Shown piece after piece: positions 57,114 to 64,000 of a stretch of DNA of 64,000 nt (positions are counted from its first letter, which is position 1; each line of letters opens with the position of its first letter). Location: the NCBI GenBank assembly GCA_031553595.1, contig JAVBLI010000015.1, positions 21,413 to 85,412 of the forward strand, given 5' to 3'. The stretch comes from RGIG3701 sp031553595. Lineage in GTDB: Bacteria > Planctomycetota > Planctomycetia > Pirellulales > Thermoguttaceae. Both the position numbers and the translations under genes were made by a program. Under the pieces are notes generated by a model. That model did not search any database, was not told the DNA's origin, and saw nothing but the letters and a program-made list of their open reading frames with translations.

Positions 57114-59864
57114 ATGAAAAAGCGAAATCTTTCAGGAAGCGTTCAACGAGTTTTCTTTGGCGGCTTACTCTTTTTCATTACATGTGGCGTTTTCATGCCG
57201 ACGACTTACGCCGACCTGGTGGTGGACAACGAGGAGGTAACGCTCAATGCCGGCGACACCGCCCCGACGGGCGACATTACCGTGGGCTATAACGGCACCG
57301 GCATTCTGAATTTCAACGGCATCACCATCCCCGGTGGGGTCTCAAACGTTTATCTGGGAAGGGAAACCGGCTCCAGCGGGACGATCAACTTCAATTCCGG
57401 CTCCATGACCACCGGTGGTTATATGGTGGTTGGATATCACGGCACGGGGGCGTTCCACCTCAACGGCGGTGACGTTACGATAGGCGGATCGACGTACATC
57501 GGCGACCAGGCCGGCGGCGGTGGCGGCACGATGACCATCGGCAACGGCACCCTCACAACCGCCAACCTGATCGTCGGCCAGCGTGCCAAAGGCGTTTTCA
57601 CCCAGAACGGCGGCGAGGTGAACGTCAACAGCAACGTCTACATCAGTGGCGATGTTAACGCTACCGGCCACGCCGATTCCGTCTATACGATCAATGCCGG
57701 CTCGCTGAACGTCAACGACGGCAACGGTCATATTTACGTCGGCAACAAAAACACCGGCACGATGAACATCGGCGACGGCGTCTCCTCCCCGACGGTACTG
57801 GCCAACCGGGTCTGCCTGGGCATGGCCAACGGCACCCTGAATATGGCCAGCGGCACGCTCACCCTCAGCCAATATCTCCTGATCGGCCAAAACGGCGGCA
57901 CCGGCGTGCTGGACCTTTCCGGCACCGGTAGCATCTCCGTCGATCAAACTTATATCGCCGACCAGCCCGACAGTACAGGCGTGATGACCATCCGCGACAC
58001 CGCGTCATTCACAACTAACCGCCTCGTCGTCGGCCAGCGGTACAAAGGTACCCTCACCCAAACCGGCGGCGCGGTACAAGTCAACGGCATCATGTACATC
58101 AGCGGCGATGACGGCGGCGACGGCCACGCCGAATCCGCCTACACCATCAGCGACGGCACGCTGACAGTCACCAGTGGCGCTCGCGTGGGCAACAAAAACG
58201 CCGGCACGATGACCATCGGCAACGGTACCGCCACGCCAACGGTAAAAGCCAATACCTTCGACGTGGGGGGCGCCAGCGGCACCGCCTCCGAGCTGATCAT
58301 CAAAAGCGGCGACGTCTACGCCACCGGCACCGGAAACGATGGCCGGATGAATCTCGGCGTCAGTGCCGGCGCGACCGGTAAGCTCACCATGACCGGCGGA
58401 ACGCTGGACCTCAACAGTTATTTCATCGTCGGCGTCAACGGCGCGGGAATTGTCGACTTCCAGGGCGGCAAGATCACCGTCAACACCACCAGCGTTTACC
58501 TCGGCGACAATGCCGGTTCGTCCGGTGCGATGACCATCTCCAACGACGCGTGGCTGGACATTAAAAACTGGCTGGTCGTCGGCCAGCGCGCCCAGGGCAC
58601 GCTCACCCAGAACGGCGGAAAAGTCAACGTCGGCGGCCAGTTTTACATCAGCGGCGACGGCGGCGGTGGCGGCCATCCCGATTCCCTCTTCACGATGACC
58701 GCCGGAACGATGGAAATCGTCCAGAACATGCATGTCGGCAACACCAACCGCGGCACCGTCCTGCAGCAGGGCGGCGACATCACCGCCACCGCCCTTTATA
58801 TCGGCAACAACGCCAATGCCAACGGAAAATACACCATGACCGGTGGTTCGCTCAAACTCAGCAATAACATTTTTGTCGGGGAGTATGCCGACTCCGAATT
58901 CATCGTCGGCGACGGCATCCACACACCGATCATTACCGCGAACGCCATTGTCATCGGCGACAAGGCCGGCATCAACGGGACAATGTCCGTCGCAAGCGGC
59001 AACATCACCACGACCGGATTTGTTCCCGTGGGCGATTACGGCAACGGTGAACTTTCGCTCTCCGGCGGCAGCTTTAAGATCGGCGCCGGGCTTTACGTCG
59101 GAAACCAGCCGGGCAGCAGTGGCAAGCTGGACATTTCCGGCGATGCGACGCTCTCGGCCACCAACATCGCCGTCATCGGCCAGCGTGGCCCGGGCGAAGT
59201 CAACCAAACCGGCGGTACCTTTATTGTCAACGGCACCGAAGGCTTGGTGATCGGCAGCCACACCGACGCCAACCATCCCGACGGAATCGGCACCTACCAC
59301 CTCGCCGGTGGTCTGCTCAAAGCCGAGCAAGTCACGGTCAAAAATGGCTCCTCGCTGAAAATGACCAACGGCGGCACGCTGCAAACGAAACTTGTGAACA
59401 ATTCCCTGACCAACGACGGTGGCGTGCTGGATCTGGCGGGCGGCTGGGGCGGCTACAATACCACCTCCATCAACGGAAGCTATACCCAGGGCGCCGGCGC
59501 CACGCTGCAACTGGGCATCTTCGATGACGGCACGCTCCACATCAACGATATTCTGTCCATCACCGACGACATAACCCTCGACGGCACCCTGCACCTGCTG
59601 CTGACCGACCCCGCCCAGTGGACGTTGGATGACGTCGGCACAAGCTTCCAGATTTTCACCAAATACGATACCGAACAGACGTTCGCCCGCGTGACCTGGA
59701 CGGAGACCATGCTTTCCAGCCTCCGCTGGGATTATAATCCAATGGACGGATCCGTATACCTCGGCCTCAACGGCAGTGAAGGCGGCGTCCCCGAGCCCGC
59801 CACCTGGGTGCTGATGCTGGGAATGCTCGCCGGGCTGCTCCTCTGGCGGAAGCGGCGTTCATGA
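57114..59864 (+). CDS. large PEP-CTERM beta-solenoid protein
   Basis: This 916-residue protein has a signal peptide (FFGGLLFFITCGVFMPTTYA). It then has about 750 residues of regular beta-solenoid made from a repeating set of four phrases: 'IVGQRAKGTLTQNGG', 'VYISGDGGGGGHPDS', 'AGTMTIGNG' and 'GGTLDLNSYFIVGVNGAG'. The units are alike enough to imply recent internal duplication. After a short globular domain the tail is VPEPATWVLMLGMLAGLLLW plus RKRRS, a clear exosortase signal. AGGATG precedes the ATG. It shares its last four bases (ATGA) with epmA, so the two are transcribed together from the palindrome-controlled promoter. Its probable role is a surface or matrix protein. Confidence 0.9.
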   Translation: MKKRNLSGSVQRVFFGGLLFFITCGVFMPTTYADLVVDNEEVTLNAGDTAPTGDITVGYNGTGILNFNGITIPGGVSNVYLGRETGSSGTINFNSGSMTTGGYMVVGYHGTGAFHLNGGDVTIGGSTYIGDQAGGGGGTMTIGNGTLTTANLIVGQRAKGVFTQNGGEVNVNSNVYISGDVNATGHADSVYTINAGSLNVNDGNGHIYVGNKNTGTMNIGDGVSSPTVLANRVCLGMANGTLNMASGTLTLSQYLLIGQNGGTGVLDLSGTGSISVDQTYIADQPDSTGVMTIRDTASFTTNRLVVGQRYKGTLTQTGGAVQVNGIMYISGDDGGDGHAESAYTISDGTLTVTSGARVGNKNAGTMTIGNGTATPTVKANTFDVGGASGTASELIIKSGDVYATGTGNDGRMNLGVSAGATGKLTMTGGTLDLNSYFIVGVNGAGIVDFQGGKITVNTTSVYLGDNAGSSGAMTISNDAWLDIKNWLVVGQRAQGTLTQNGGKVNVGGQFYISGDGGGGGHPDSLFTMTAGTMEIVQNMHVGNTNRGTVLQQGGDITATALYIGNNANANGKYTMTGGSLKLSNNIFVGEYADSEFIVGDGIHTPIITANAIVIGDKAGINGTMSVASGNITTTGFVPVGDYGNGELSLSGGSFKIGAGLYVGNQPGSSGKLDISGDATLSATNIAVIGQRGPGEVNQTGGTFIVNGTEGLVIGSHTDANHPDGIGTYHLAGGLLKAEQVTVKNGSSLKMTNGGTLQTKLVNNSLTNDGGVLDLAGGWGGYNTTSINGSYTQGAGATLQLGIFDDGTLHINDILSITDDITLDGTLHLLLTDPAQWTLDDVGTSFQIFTKYDTEQTFARVTWTETMLSSLRWDYNPMDGSVYLGLNGSEGGVPEPATWVLMLGMLAGLLLWRKRRS

Positions 59865-60820
59865 GCGATTTCCTCCCCACCGCGGCCATCGAAACCCTCC
59901 GCTTTCGCGCGGAACTGCTGCGCCGCACACGCGCTTTTTTCGAAGCCCTCGGCTTTCTGGAAGTGGAGACGCCCGTACTCAGTGCCGACACGATCGTCGA
60001 CCGCCATCTCGACCCGATGACGCTGACGCTCTCCGGGCGGCGGTATTTTCTGCAAACGTCGCCCGAATTCGCGATGAAACGCCTGCTGGCCGCCGGCGCC
60101 GGGGCGATTTTTCAAATCGGGAAAGTCTTCCGCCAGGATGAGTGCGGCGACCTGCATAATCCAGAATTCACGATGCTCGAGTATTACCGCCCCGACGACG
60201 ACATGCACGCCGGCATGACGCTTCTGGACGAACTTCAGCAGACGCTTTTACAGCGTGGCCCTGCCCAGCGTGTGACCTACCGCGACGCCTTTCGGCAGCA
60301 CACCGGCCTGGATCCGCTGGCGGCGCCGGAGTCCGAGCTGATGGCTTACGCCCAAGACGCGAAAATCGGGATTCCCGAGAGTTATCTGCGTGCCGACGCG
60401 GTTTTTGTGACGCGCGACGACTGGCTGGATCTGATTCTCAGTGAAAAAGTGCAGCCCCGGCTGGGAACGGACGCCCCGACGATTCTTTATCATTACCCGG
60501 CGGCGCAGGCGGCCCTGGCGGTGACCGACGGTGATGTGGCCGAGCGTTTCGAGCTTTACGCCGACGGAATCGAGCTGGCCAACGGCTTTCACGAACTGCT
60601 CGACCCGCGTGAACTCCGCCGCCGCAACAAAATCGCCAACGCCCTGCGACGCCTGGATGGTAAGGAAATTCTGCCCGACGAAAGTCGCCTGCTGGCCGCC
60701 ATGACGCACGGACTGCCCCCCGCAAGCGGCACGGCCGTGGGGTTCGACCGCGTGGTGATGATCGCCGCCGGAGCGAAAACACTCGCTGAAGTTATACCGT
60801 TTCCGATCGACCGGGCATGA
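59861..60820 (+). CDS. epmA: EF-P lysine ligase EpmA (GenX/PoxA)
   Basis: This 319-residue class II lysyl-tRNA synthetase paralogue attaches beta-lysine to elongation factor P. The catalytic core motifs are clear: motif 1 FLEVETPVLS, motif 2 GAIFQIGKVFRQDECGDLHNPEFTMLEYYRP and motif 3 GTAVGFDRVVMI. The tRNA anticodon-binding domain is absent, which sets EpmA apart from LysS. Length fits the family (about 325). The ATG overlaps the stop of the PEP-CTERM gene (ATGA). EpmB and EF-P are not in the window. Coupling a translation-factor ligase to a cell-surface gene is unexpected and may just reflect compaction. Confidence 0.92.
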   Translation: MSDFLPTAAIETLRFRAELLRRTRAFFEALGFLEVETPVLSADTIVDRHLDPMTLTLSGRRYFLQTSPEFAMKRLLAAGAGAIFQIGKVFRQDECGDLHNPEFTMLEYYRPDDDMHAGMTLLDELQQTLLQRGPAQRVTYRDAFRQHTGLDPLAAPESELMAYAQDAKIGIPESYLRADAVFVTRDDWLDLILSEKVQPRLGTDAPTILYHYPAAQAALAVTDGDVAERFELYADGIELANGFHELLDPRELRRRNKIANALRRLDGKEILPDESRLLAAMTHGLPPASGTAVGFDRVVMIAAGAKTLAEVIPFPIDRA

Positions 60821-60845
60821 AGACGGGAATCTTGGCCCGCGTCAT

Positions 60846-62171
60846 TTATTTTTTAGAATCCGCCACGCCGCGGAATACCGCCGTCCAGCGTCCAACCATT
60901 TTCAGATAAAAATCGCTGGGCAGCCCTTCATAATCCGCGAAATCTCCCGGGGCGCCCGGCGGAGAATTCGTGCACTTAAAAATCGCCGTGCCTTCATCGA
61001 TTTCGTCGAACATGGCCTGGTACACCATCACGGCACCGATTTTTTTGTTTTCCACGTACTGCGTTTCCAGGAATGTTCCCTTCAGCCGCGGAATGGCATT
61101 CAGCGCCTGCGTGCGGCCGCGTGTTTTGCTTAAATTCTGCCAGGAAAACCCCGGAAACACCACGGGAAGATAATCATTCCCCTGCTCCCGGCACCACGCC
61201 AAATCCCCTGCCCCGTGGGTGCGGATGAAATTTTCGGCGTGCTCCGGCGTGCCGTACCGCCCAATGGTCCACGGCGAAACCACGTCCGCCATTTTCGCGA
61301 TTTCATGCAGCACGAGATCATCCAGCGCGTCATTTTTCCGCTCACGCCAGTAAGCCGGCACGCCGATCATGACCGCGAAACCGCCGTACTGCGGGTCTTC
61401 CTTTAAAAACTGCACCAGCTCCCGGCATTCCTCCAGCGAATACCGCCGGCCGTCATTAAAACCGATTCCCCACACCGCCACCACCGGCTTTCCGTTATGC
61501 CGGAGGTACGCCCGGTCGGCGGGGTCTTCCCCGAGCCGCATTTTCTCGCAGAGTTTTTTCCAGTCTTCCACCAGCGACGAATCCGCGCTCGCGCTCCGCT
61601 GGCCGGAAAGATCATACATCAGGGCCCAGCACCGGCCGGTCTCATTCGCGCTGCGCTGAACGCTGACCAGCACGTTATTCAGGATTTTCAGCCCCGCGGC
61701 ATCCCGCTGCCCCGCCGGGAAACGCTGGAGAAAAACGCCGTCCATCCCGTAATCCTGCATCCACTGAAAATGCCGACGGACGGTTTTCGGATTCTGCGAG
61801 CTAAACACGCTGGCCACGCTCCCGTCATGGTGGCGAAACGCGGTGGGGTATTTTTCATCCGCGTCCATTTCCGCCATGTCCGGCCAGAGGTCAATCACCG
61901 CATTCCCCGGTTCGAATTTCCCGCCATTCCCGTAGTGCACCCACTGTCGCGGCGAGCCGTCTCCGTCCGCCGTGAACCAGCCCTGGTAGCCGCACATGAC
62001 TTTCCCGTGCATGGTTTCATTCGGCACGCGTTTCTCCTCGGCCGCATACCCGCCGCGGTAAGGCGTCAGGCCATCATACGCGTCCTCCTCGGCGCGGGCC
62101 CCGCTCCATCCGCCGAAAACGCTCGCCGCACACACGAAACCACTCAGGATCAGCCGTTTCCAATTCATCAT
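60846..62171 (-). CDS. secreted GH71/GH99-like glycosidase
   Basis: The start at 62171 gives 441 residues; codons further upstream read into repeat copy 8. The signal peptide is MMNWKRLILSGFVCAASVFGGWSGARA. The mature part follows the GH71/GH99-like TIM-barrel pattern often annotated 'xylosidase/arabinosidase': MCGYQGWFTADGDG, the beta-strand DLWPDMAEMD, QNPKTVRRHFQWMQDYGMDGVFLQRF, CWALMYDLSG, KPVVAVWGIGFNDGRRYS and a late SWQNLSKTRG. Catalytic residues cannot be assigned safely. Exported location fits the carbohydrate theme of the window. It is convergent with epmA, with 25 bp between the two stop codons. Confidence 0.78.
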   Translation of the reverse strand: MMNWKRLILSGFVCAASVFGGWSGARAEEDAYDGLTPYRGGYAAEEKRVPNETMHGKVMCGYQGWFTADGDGSPRQWVHYGNGGKFEPGNAVIDLWPDMAEMDADEKYPTAFRHHDGSVASVFSSQNPKTVRRHFQWMQDYGMDGVFLQRFPAGQRDAAGLKILNNVLVSVQRSANETGRCWALMYDLSGQRSASADSSLVEDWKKLCEKMRLGEDPADRAYLRHNGKPVVAVWGIGFNDGRRYSLEECRELVQFLKEDPQYGGFAVMIGVPAYWRERKNDALDDLVLHEIAKMADVVSPWTIGRYGTPEHAENFIRTHGAGDLAWCREQGNDYLPVVFPGFSWQNLSKTRGRTQALNAIPRLKGTFLETQYVENKKIGAVMVYQAMFDEIDEGTAIFKCTNSPPGAPGDFADYEGLPSDFYLKMVGRWTAVFRGVADSKK

Positions 62172-62216
62172 CACACACCGCTTTCTGTAAAAATGAAGGC
62201 ATTTATACTCACCTGT

Positions 62217-62378
62217 GTCACAAGATGGTCGTTTCCGCAAAAACAGCAGCCGGGACACTAGCGGGATGACCGGATAAGCACCGCCAAGCGTTCCTCCACT
62301 TCTATCCGGTCATTGCGCGTCACTGCGTTCCGCTCCATTTCCGGCTGCTGTTTTCATGCAAAACAAACCGGTTTGTGA
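62217..62378 (-). repeat. MITE-like palindromic element, copy 8
   Basis: The arms AAAACAGCAGCCGGGACAC and ATTTCCGGCTGCTGTTTTC enclose a centre that, complemented, is nearly the same as in copies 4 and 6 (GAAGTGGAGG, then GGTGCTTATCCGG). The outer ends form inverted TCACAA...GGT.GTTT repeats and match the end of copy 4. It sits in the 418-bp divergent gap between the GH71/99-like gene and the nucleoside hydrolase gene; the rest of that gap shows only a Shine-Dalgarno for the latter. Confidence 0.8.
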
Positions 62379-62589
62379 TGTCTGGGAGTATGCGGCTCCG
62401 GAAGAGCCCGCGAACAATTTATCATAACGGAACCTCCGCGTTTCGTCAAGCAGTTTCGCGCGGCAGCCCGGTTTCTTGACATTCGCGGCCCATTCCATTA
62501 TAATAGGCGTGAACCGCCTGTCGTGTGCCGGTGAGGCAGAGGTCCCGTAATGAAAGATCACAAGCAAAACAAGCAAAAAGGAGTTTTCC

Positions 62590-63669
62590 ATGAAATTCAC
62601 AGCCCGCCCGTTCATTTTTTTCAGCGCCAGCCTGATTTTCGTCATGCTCGCCGCCGTTTTCACCCCTGCCCCGTGCGCAGCCGAGGATTATTTCGCGGGG
62701 CCGCTGGGGAATCAGCCGGTACCGGTGATTTTTGACACCGATCTGGGAAATGACGCGGATGACGCCCTGGCCCTGGCGATTCTCCATAACATGCAGACGC
62801 GGGGCAAGTGCCGGATTCTGGGGGTTACGCTGACGAAAGATCATCCGGACGCCGCGCGGCTGGCGTACGCCATTAACACTTTTTACGGCCGGCCGGAAAT
62901 CCCCGTGGGCGCGATTCATGACGGGGCGACGAAAGAGGCCGGGCAGTATCTCACCCAGACGCTGGCGACGAAAAACGCGGACGGCACGCTTTCCTTCCCC
63001 GTGGCCGAAAATTTCGCTCCGGCGGATTCCGTCGCGCTGCTACGGAAACTGCTGGCCACGGCGGAGGATAACTCCGTGGTAATCATCCAGGTGGGCTTCT
63101 CCACGAACCTCGCCCGCCTGCTAGACACGCCCGGCGACGCCATTTCGCCGCTGGACGGAAAAACGCTGGCCGCCCAAAAAGTGCGTCTTTTGTCCATTAT
63201 GGCCGGCGACTTCCGGGATGGCGGCACAGGAAACCGCGAACACGCCGAGTACAACGTGGGATGCGACATCCCCTCCGCCACGAAGATGTATCCCGCATGG
63301 CCCGGCGAAGCCGTTTTCAGCGGTTTTGAAGTCGCCGAAGGAATCCACATGCAGCCCGTGAATATGCTTAACGATTACTCCGCCGCCTCGCGCGGGAAAG
63401 AAAAACACATCATCCAGGAAGCGTACCGCCATTATCGCGGCCTGGAAAGCTCGCAGCCCACCTGGGATCTCACCAGCGTGCTGTACGTCCTTCGCCCCGA
63501 GCCGGGCCGCGGTTATTTCTCCCTCTCCCAGCGAGGCACCGTCACCGTCAATTCCCGCGGCATCACCATCTTCACCCCCTCCGAAGACGGAAAACATCGC
63601 TATTTCCAGGTCGACCACGATCAGCGCACCCGCACCGCCGAGGCCTTCGTAAACCTCTGCAGCGAGTGA
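62590..63669 (+). CDS. secreted nucleoside hydrolase-like protein
   Basis: This 359-residue protein has a signal peptide (FFSASLIFVMLAAVFTPAPCAA) and the inosine/uridine-preferring nucleoside hydrolase fingerprint DTDLGNDADDALAL near residues 50-63, whose aspartates bind the catalytic calcium. Further family marks are GVTLTKDHPDAARLAYAIN, VVIIQVGFSTNLARLL and the late TWDLTSVLYVL with the acidic ligand. Nucleoside hydrolases release ribose from nucleosides; exported members would scavenge extracellular nucleosides, although some planctomycetal homologues act on other glycosides. AAGGAG is 8 bp before the ATG. Confidence 0.9.
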   Translation: MKFTARPFIFFSASLIFVMLAAVFTPAPCAAEDYFAGPLGNQPVPVIFDTDLGNDADDALALAILHNMQTRGKCRILGVTLTKDHPDAARLAYAINTFYGRPEIPVGAIHDGATKEAGQYLTQTLATKNADGTLSFPVAENFAPADSVALLRKLLATAEDNSVVIIQVGFSTNLARLLDTPGDAISPLDGKTLAAQKVRLLSIMAGDFRDGGTGNREHAEYNVGCDIPSATKMYPAWPGEAVFSGFEVAEGIHMQPVNMLNDYSAASRGKEKHIIQEAYRHYRGLESSQPTWDLTSVLYVLRPEPGRGYFSLSQRGTVTVNSRGITIFTPSEDGKHRYFQVDHDQRTRTAEAFVNLCSE

Positions 63670-63695
63670 AAACAGCGAAACGAAAGCGCCTCCAA

Positions 63696-63779
63696 AATCA
63701 GTATAAACACGAAAATCCATTCCGCAATCTTACGATTGTGGCTCTGCAGGACAGCAACATGCCAGCGTTTACACTGATT
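63696..63779. repeat. AATCAGTRTAAACRCG inverted repeat
   Basis: AATCAGTATAAACACG (63696-63711) faces its near-complement CGTTTACACTGATT (63766-63779). The left end, with its preceding CCAAA, resembles the inner end of MITE-like copy 3 (CCAAAATCAATATAAACGG). It may be a related remnant upstream of the interrupted gene. Confidence 0.45.
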
Positions 63780-63844
63780 CTGTTCCGCCATACGAACCCA
63801 ATATCCGGGCGCCGGAATAAAATTTTTCACAAGGAGATATGATC

Positions 63845-63860
63845 ATGAAACATTAATTTA
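63845..63860 (+). pseudogene. gene start interrupted by an insertion sequence
   Basis: A strong Shine-Dalgarno (AAGGAG at 63831-63836) precedes ATG at 63845 by 8 bp. The codons are ATG AAA CAT and then a stop, and four bases later the IS terminus begins. The best reading is that the IS landed a few codons into a gene whose remainder lies beyond the window. A regulatory mini-ORF is the alternative. Confidence 0.6.
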
Positions 63861-64000
63861 GGGGCTGTCCTAGATTAGTTTGACTTAATTGTCATTCTGA
63901 GGTAGGATATAGTCATGAAATTACGACATTCGAAGCTCTCTGAAGAGCAGTTAAAAAACCTGTTGAATTTTTTCATTGCCGGGGTGACGGCCCGGACGGC
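63861..64000 (+). mobile_element. IS1595-family insertion sequence, left part
   Basis: The terminus GGGGCTGTCCTAGATTAG is of the IS1595/IS1016 type and is followed after 36 bp by a transposase start. The 8 bp before it (TTAATTTA) are the candidate target duplication, to be matched on the other side of the element, which is outside the window. Confidence 0.85.
63915..64000 (+). CDS. IS1595-family transposase, N-terminal fragment
   Basis: The open frame from ATG at 63915 runs off the right edge. Its 28 visible residues (MKLRHSKLSEEQLKNLLN, then FFIAGVTARTA) are the characteristic start of IS1016/ISXO2-like transposases, whose N-terminal zinc-ribbon/helix-turn-helix reads similarly. A DDE/DDN catalytic domain would follow outside the window. 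AGGTAGGA upstream may serve as ribosome-binding site. Confidence 0.85.
   Translation, partial: MKLRHSKLSEEQLKNLLNFFIAGVTART

Noticed and set aside
54719..59594. Minus-strand frames of 638 and 529 codons opposite the repeat-protein and PEP-CTERM genes
   Set aside because: They mirror the internal repeats of the real genes and contain no independent signal, ribosome site or domain.
1..64000. tRNA, rRNA and known riboswitches
   Set aside because: No cloverleaf with CCA-ready acceptor, rRNA core or familiar aptamer consensus was seen in the gaps. A covariance search would be decisive; any hit there would overturn this.

Overview
The window looks like a chromosomal segment of a strictly anaerobic, polysaccharide-degrading bacterium of the Planctomycetota (PVC) type. 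That assignment is an inference from gene content, since there is no rRNA or tRNA here. The pointers are four PEP-CTERM secreted proteins, a Tat-exported Gfo/Idh/MocA oxidoreductase, a giant Big_2 Ig-like surface protein beside an SrfC-like NTPase, tandem Sel1 proteins, an LL-diaminopimelate aminotransferase, many starts without a Shine-Dalgarno, and an electron-bifurcating-type [FeFe] hydrogenase operon. Other PVC phyla cannot be excluded.

Layout. 1-7.8 kb (minus): an unannotated, edge-truncated SrfC-like P-loop protein downstream of a 2147-residue single-span protein with serial Ig-like domains. 8.4-15.9 kb (plus): HAD phosphatase, secreted beta-helix glycosidase-like protein, CE15-type glucuronoyl esterase, Tat-exported oxidoreductase and an anchored PQQ-like propeller, probably plant-polysaccharide use. 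16-22.5 kb (plus): a PEP-CTERM protein, a 2-Cys peroxiredoxin, argB and two overlapping Sel1 genes, facing a disordered Arg/Asp-rich protein across a bidirectional terminator. 25.5-27.2 kb: second PEP-CTERM protein. 27.4-36.4 kb (minus): one operon in the order rex-ferredoxin fusion, sensory [FeFe] hydrogenase with PAS domain, SpoIIE phosphatase, hydC, hydB, hydA. 36.6-42 kb (minus): membrane protein, divergent Hsp70, lipoprotein, dapL. 42.4-46 kb (minus): PEP-CTERM zincin-like protein. 46.5-51.4 kb (plus): dnaK, under a textbook sigma-54 motif, then clpB. 51.9-54.2 kb (minus): ASCH-domain protein, an extremely acidic small protein and scpB. 54.5-60.8 kb (plus): a G-N-D-T-Y repeat protein, a large PEP-CTERM protein and epmA. 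60.8-63.7 kb: a GH71/GH99-like secreted protein and a nucleoside hydrolase. At the right edge an IS1595-family element has inserted three codons into a gene.

Two families of structured non-coding repeats stand out. (1) A palindromic, MITE-like element of about 120-180 bp occurs eight times, with an arm core near CACAAGAACAGCAGCCGGG and, in the best copies, TA-bounded terminal inverted repeats. (2) Intergenic hairpins are built from short tandem 'words' repeated in inverted orientation. Each spacer uses a different word, the arms abut stop codons, and several loops share a CGCAAGCG core. They occupy every spacer but one of the hydrogenase operon and also occur at about 1.3, 9.2 and 46.2 kb. 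The last hydrogenase spacer holds a different, perfect 22-bp inverted repeat.

How the genes work together: HydABC would reoxidise NADH and reduced ferredoxin by evolving H2. The Rex fusion would sense NADH/NAD+, and the HydS-like protein with the SpoIIE phosphatase would form an H2/redox-sensing relay tuning it. Most other genes are extracytoplasmic and fit uptake and trimming of complex carbohydrates.
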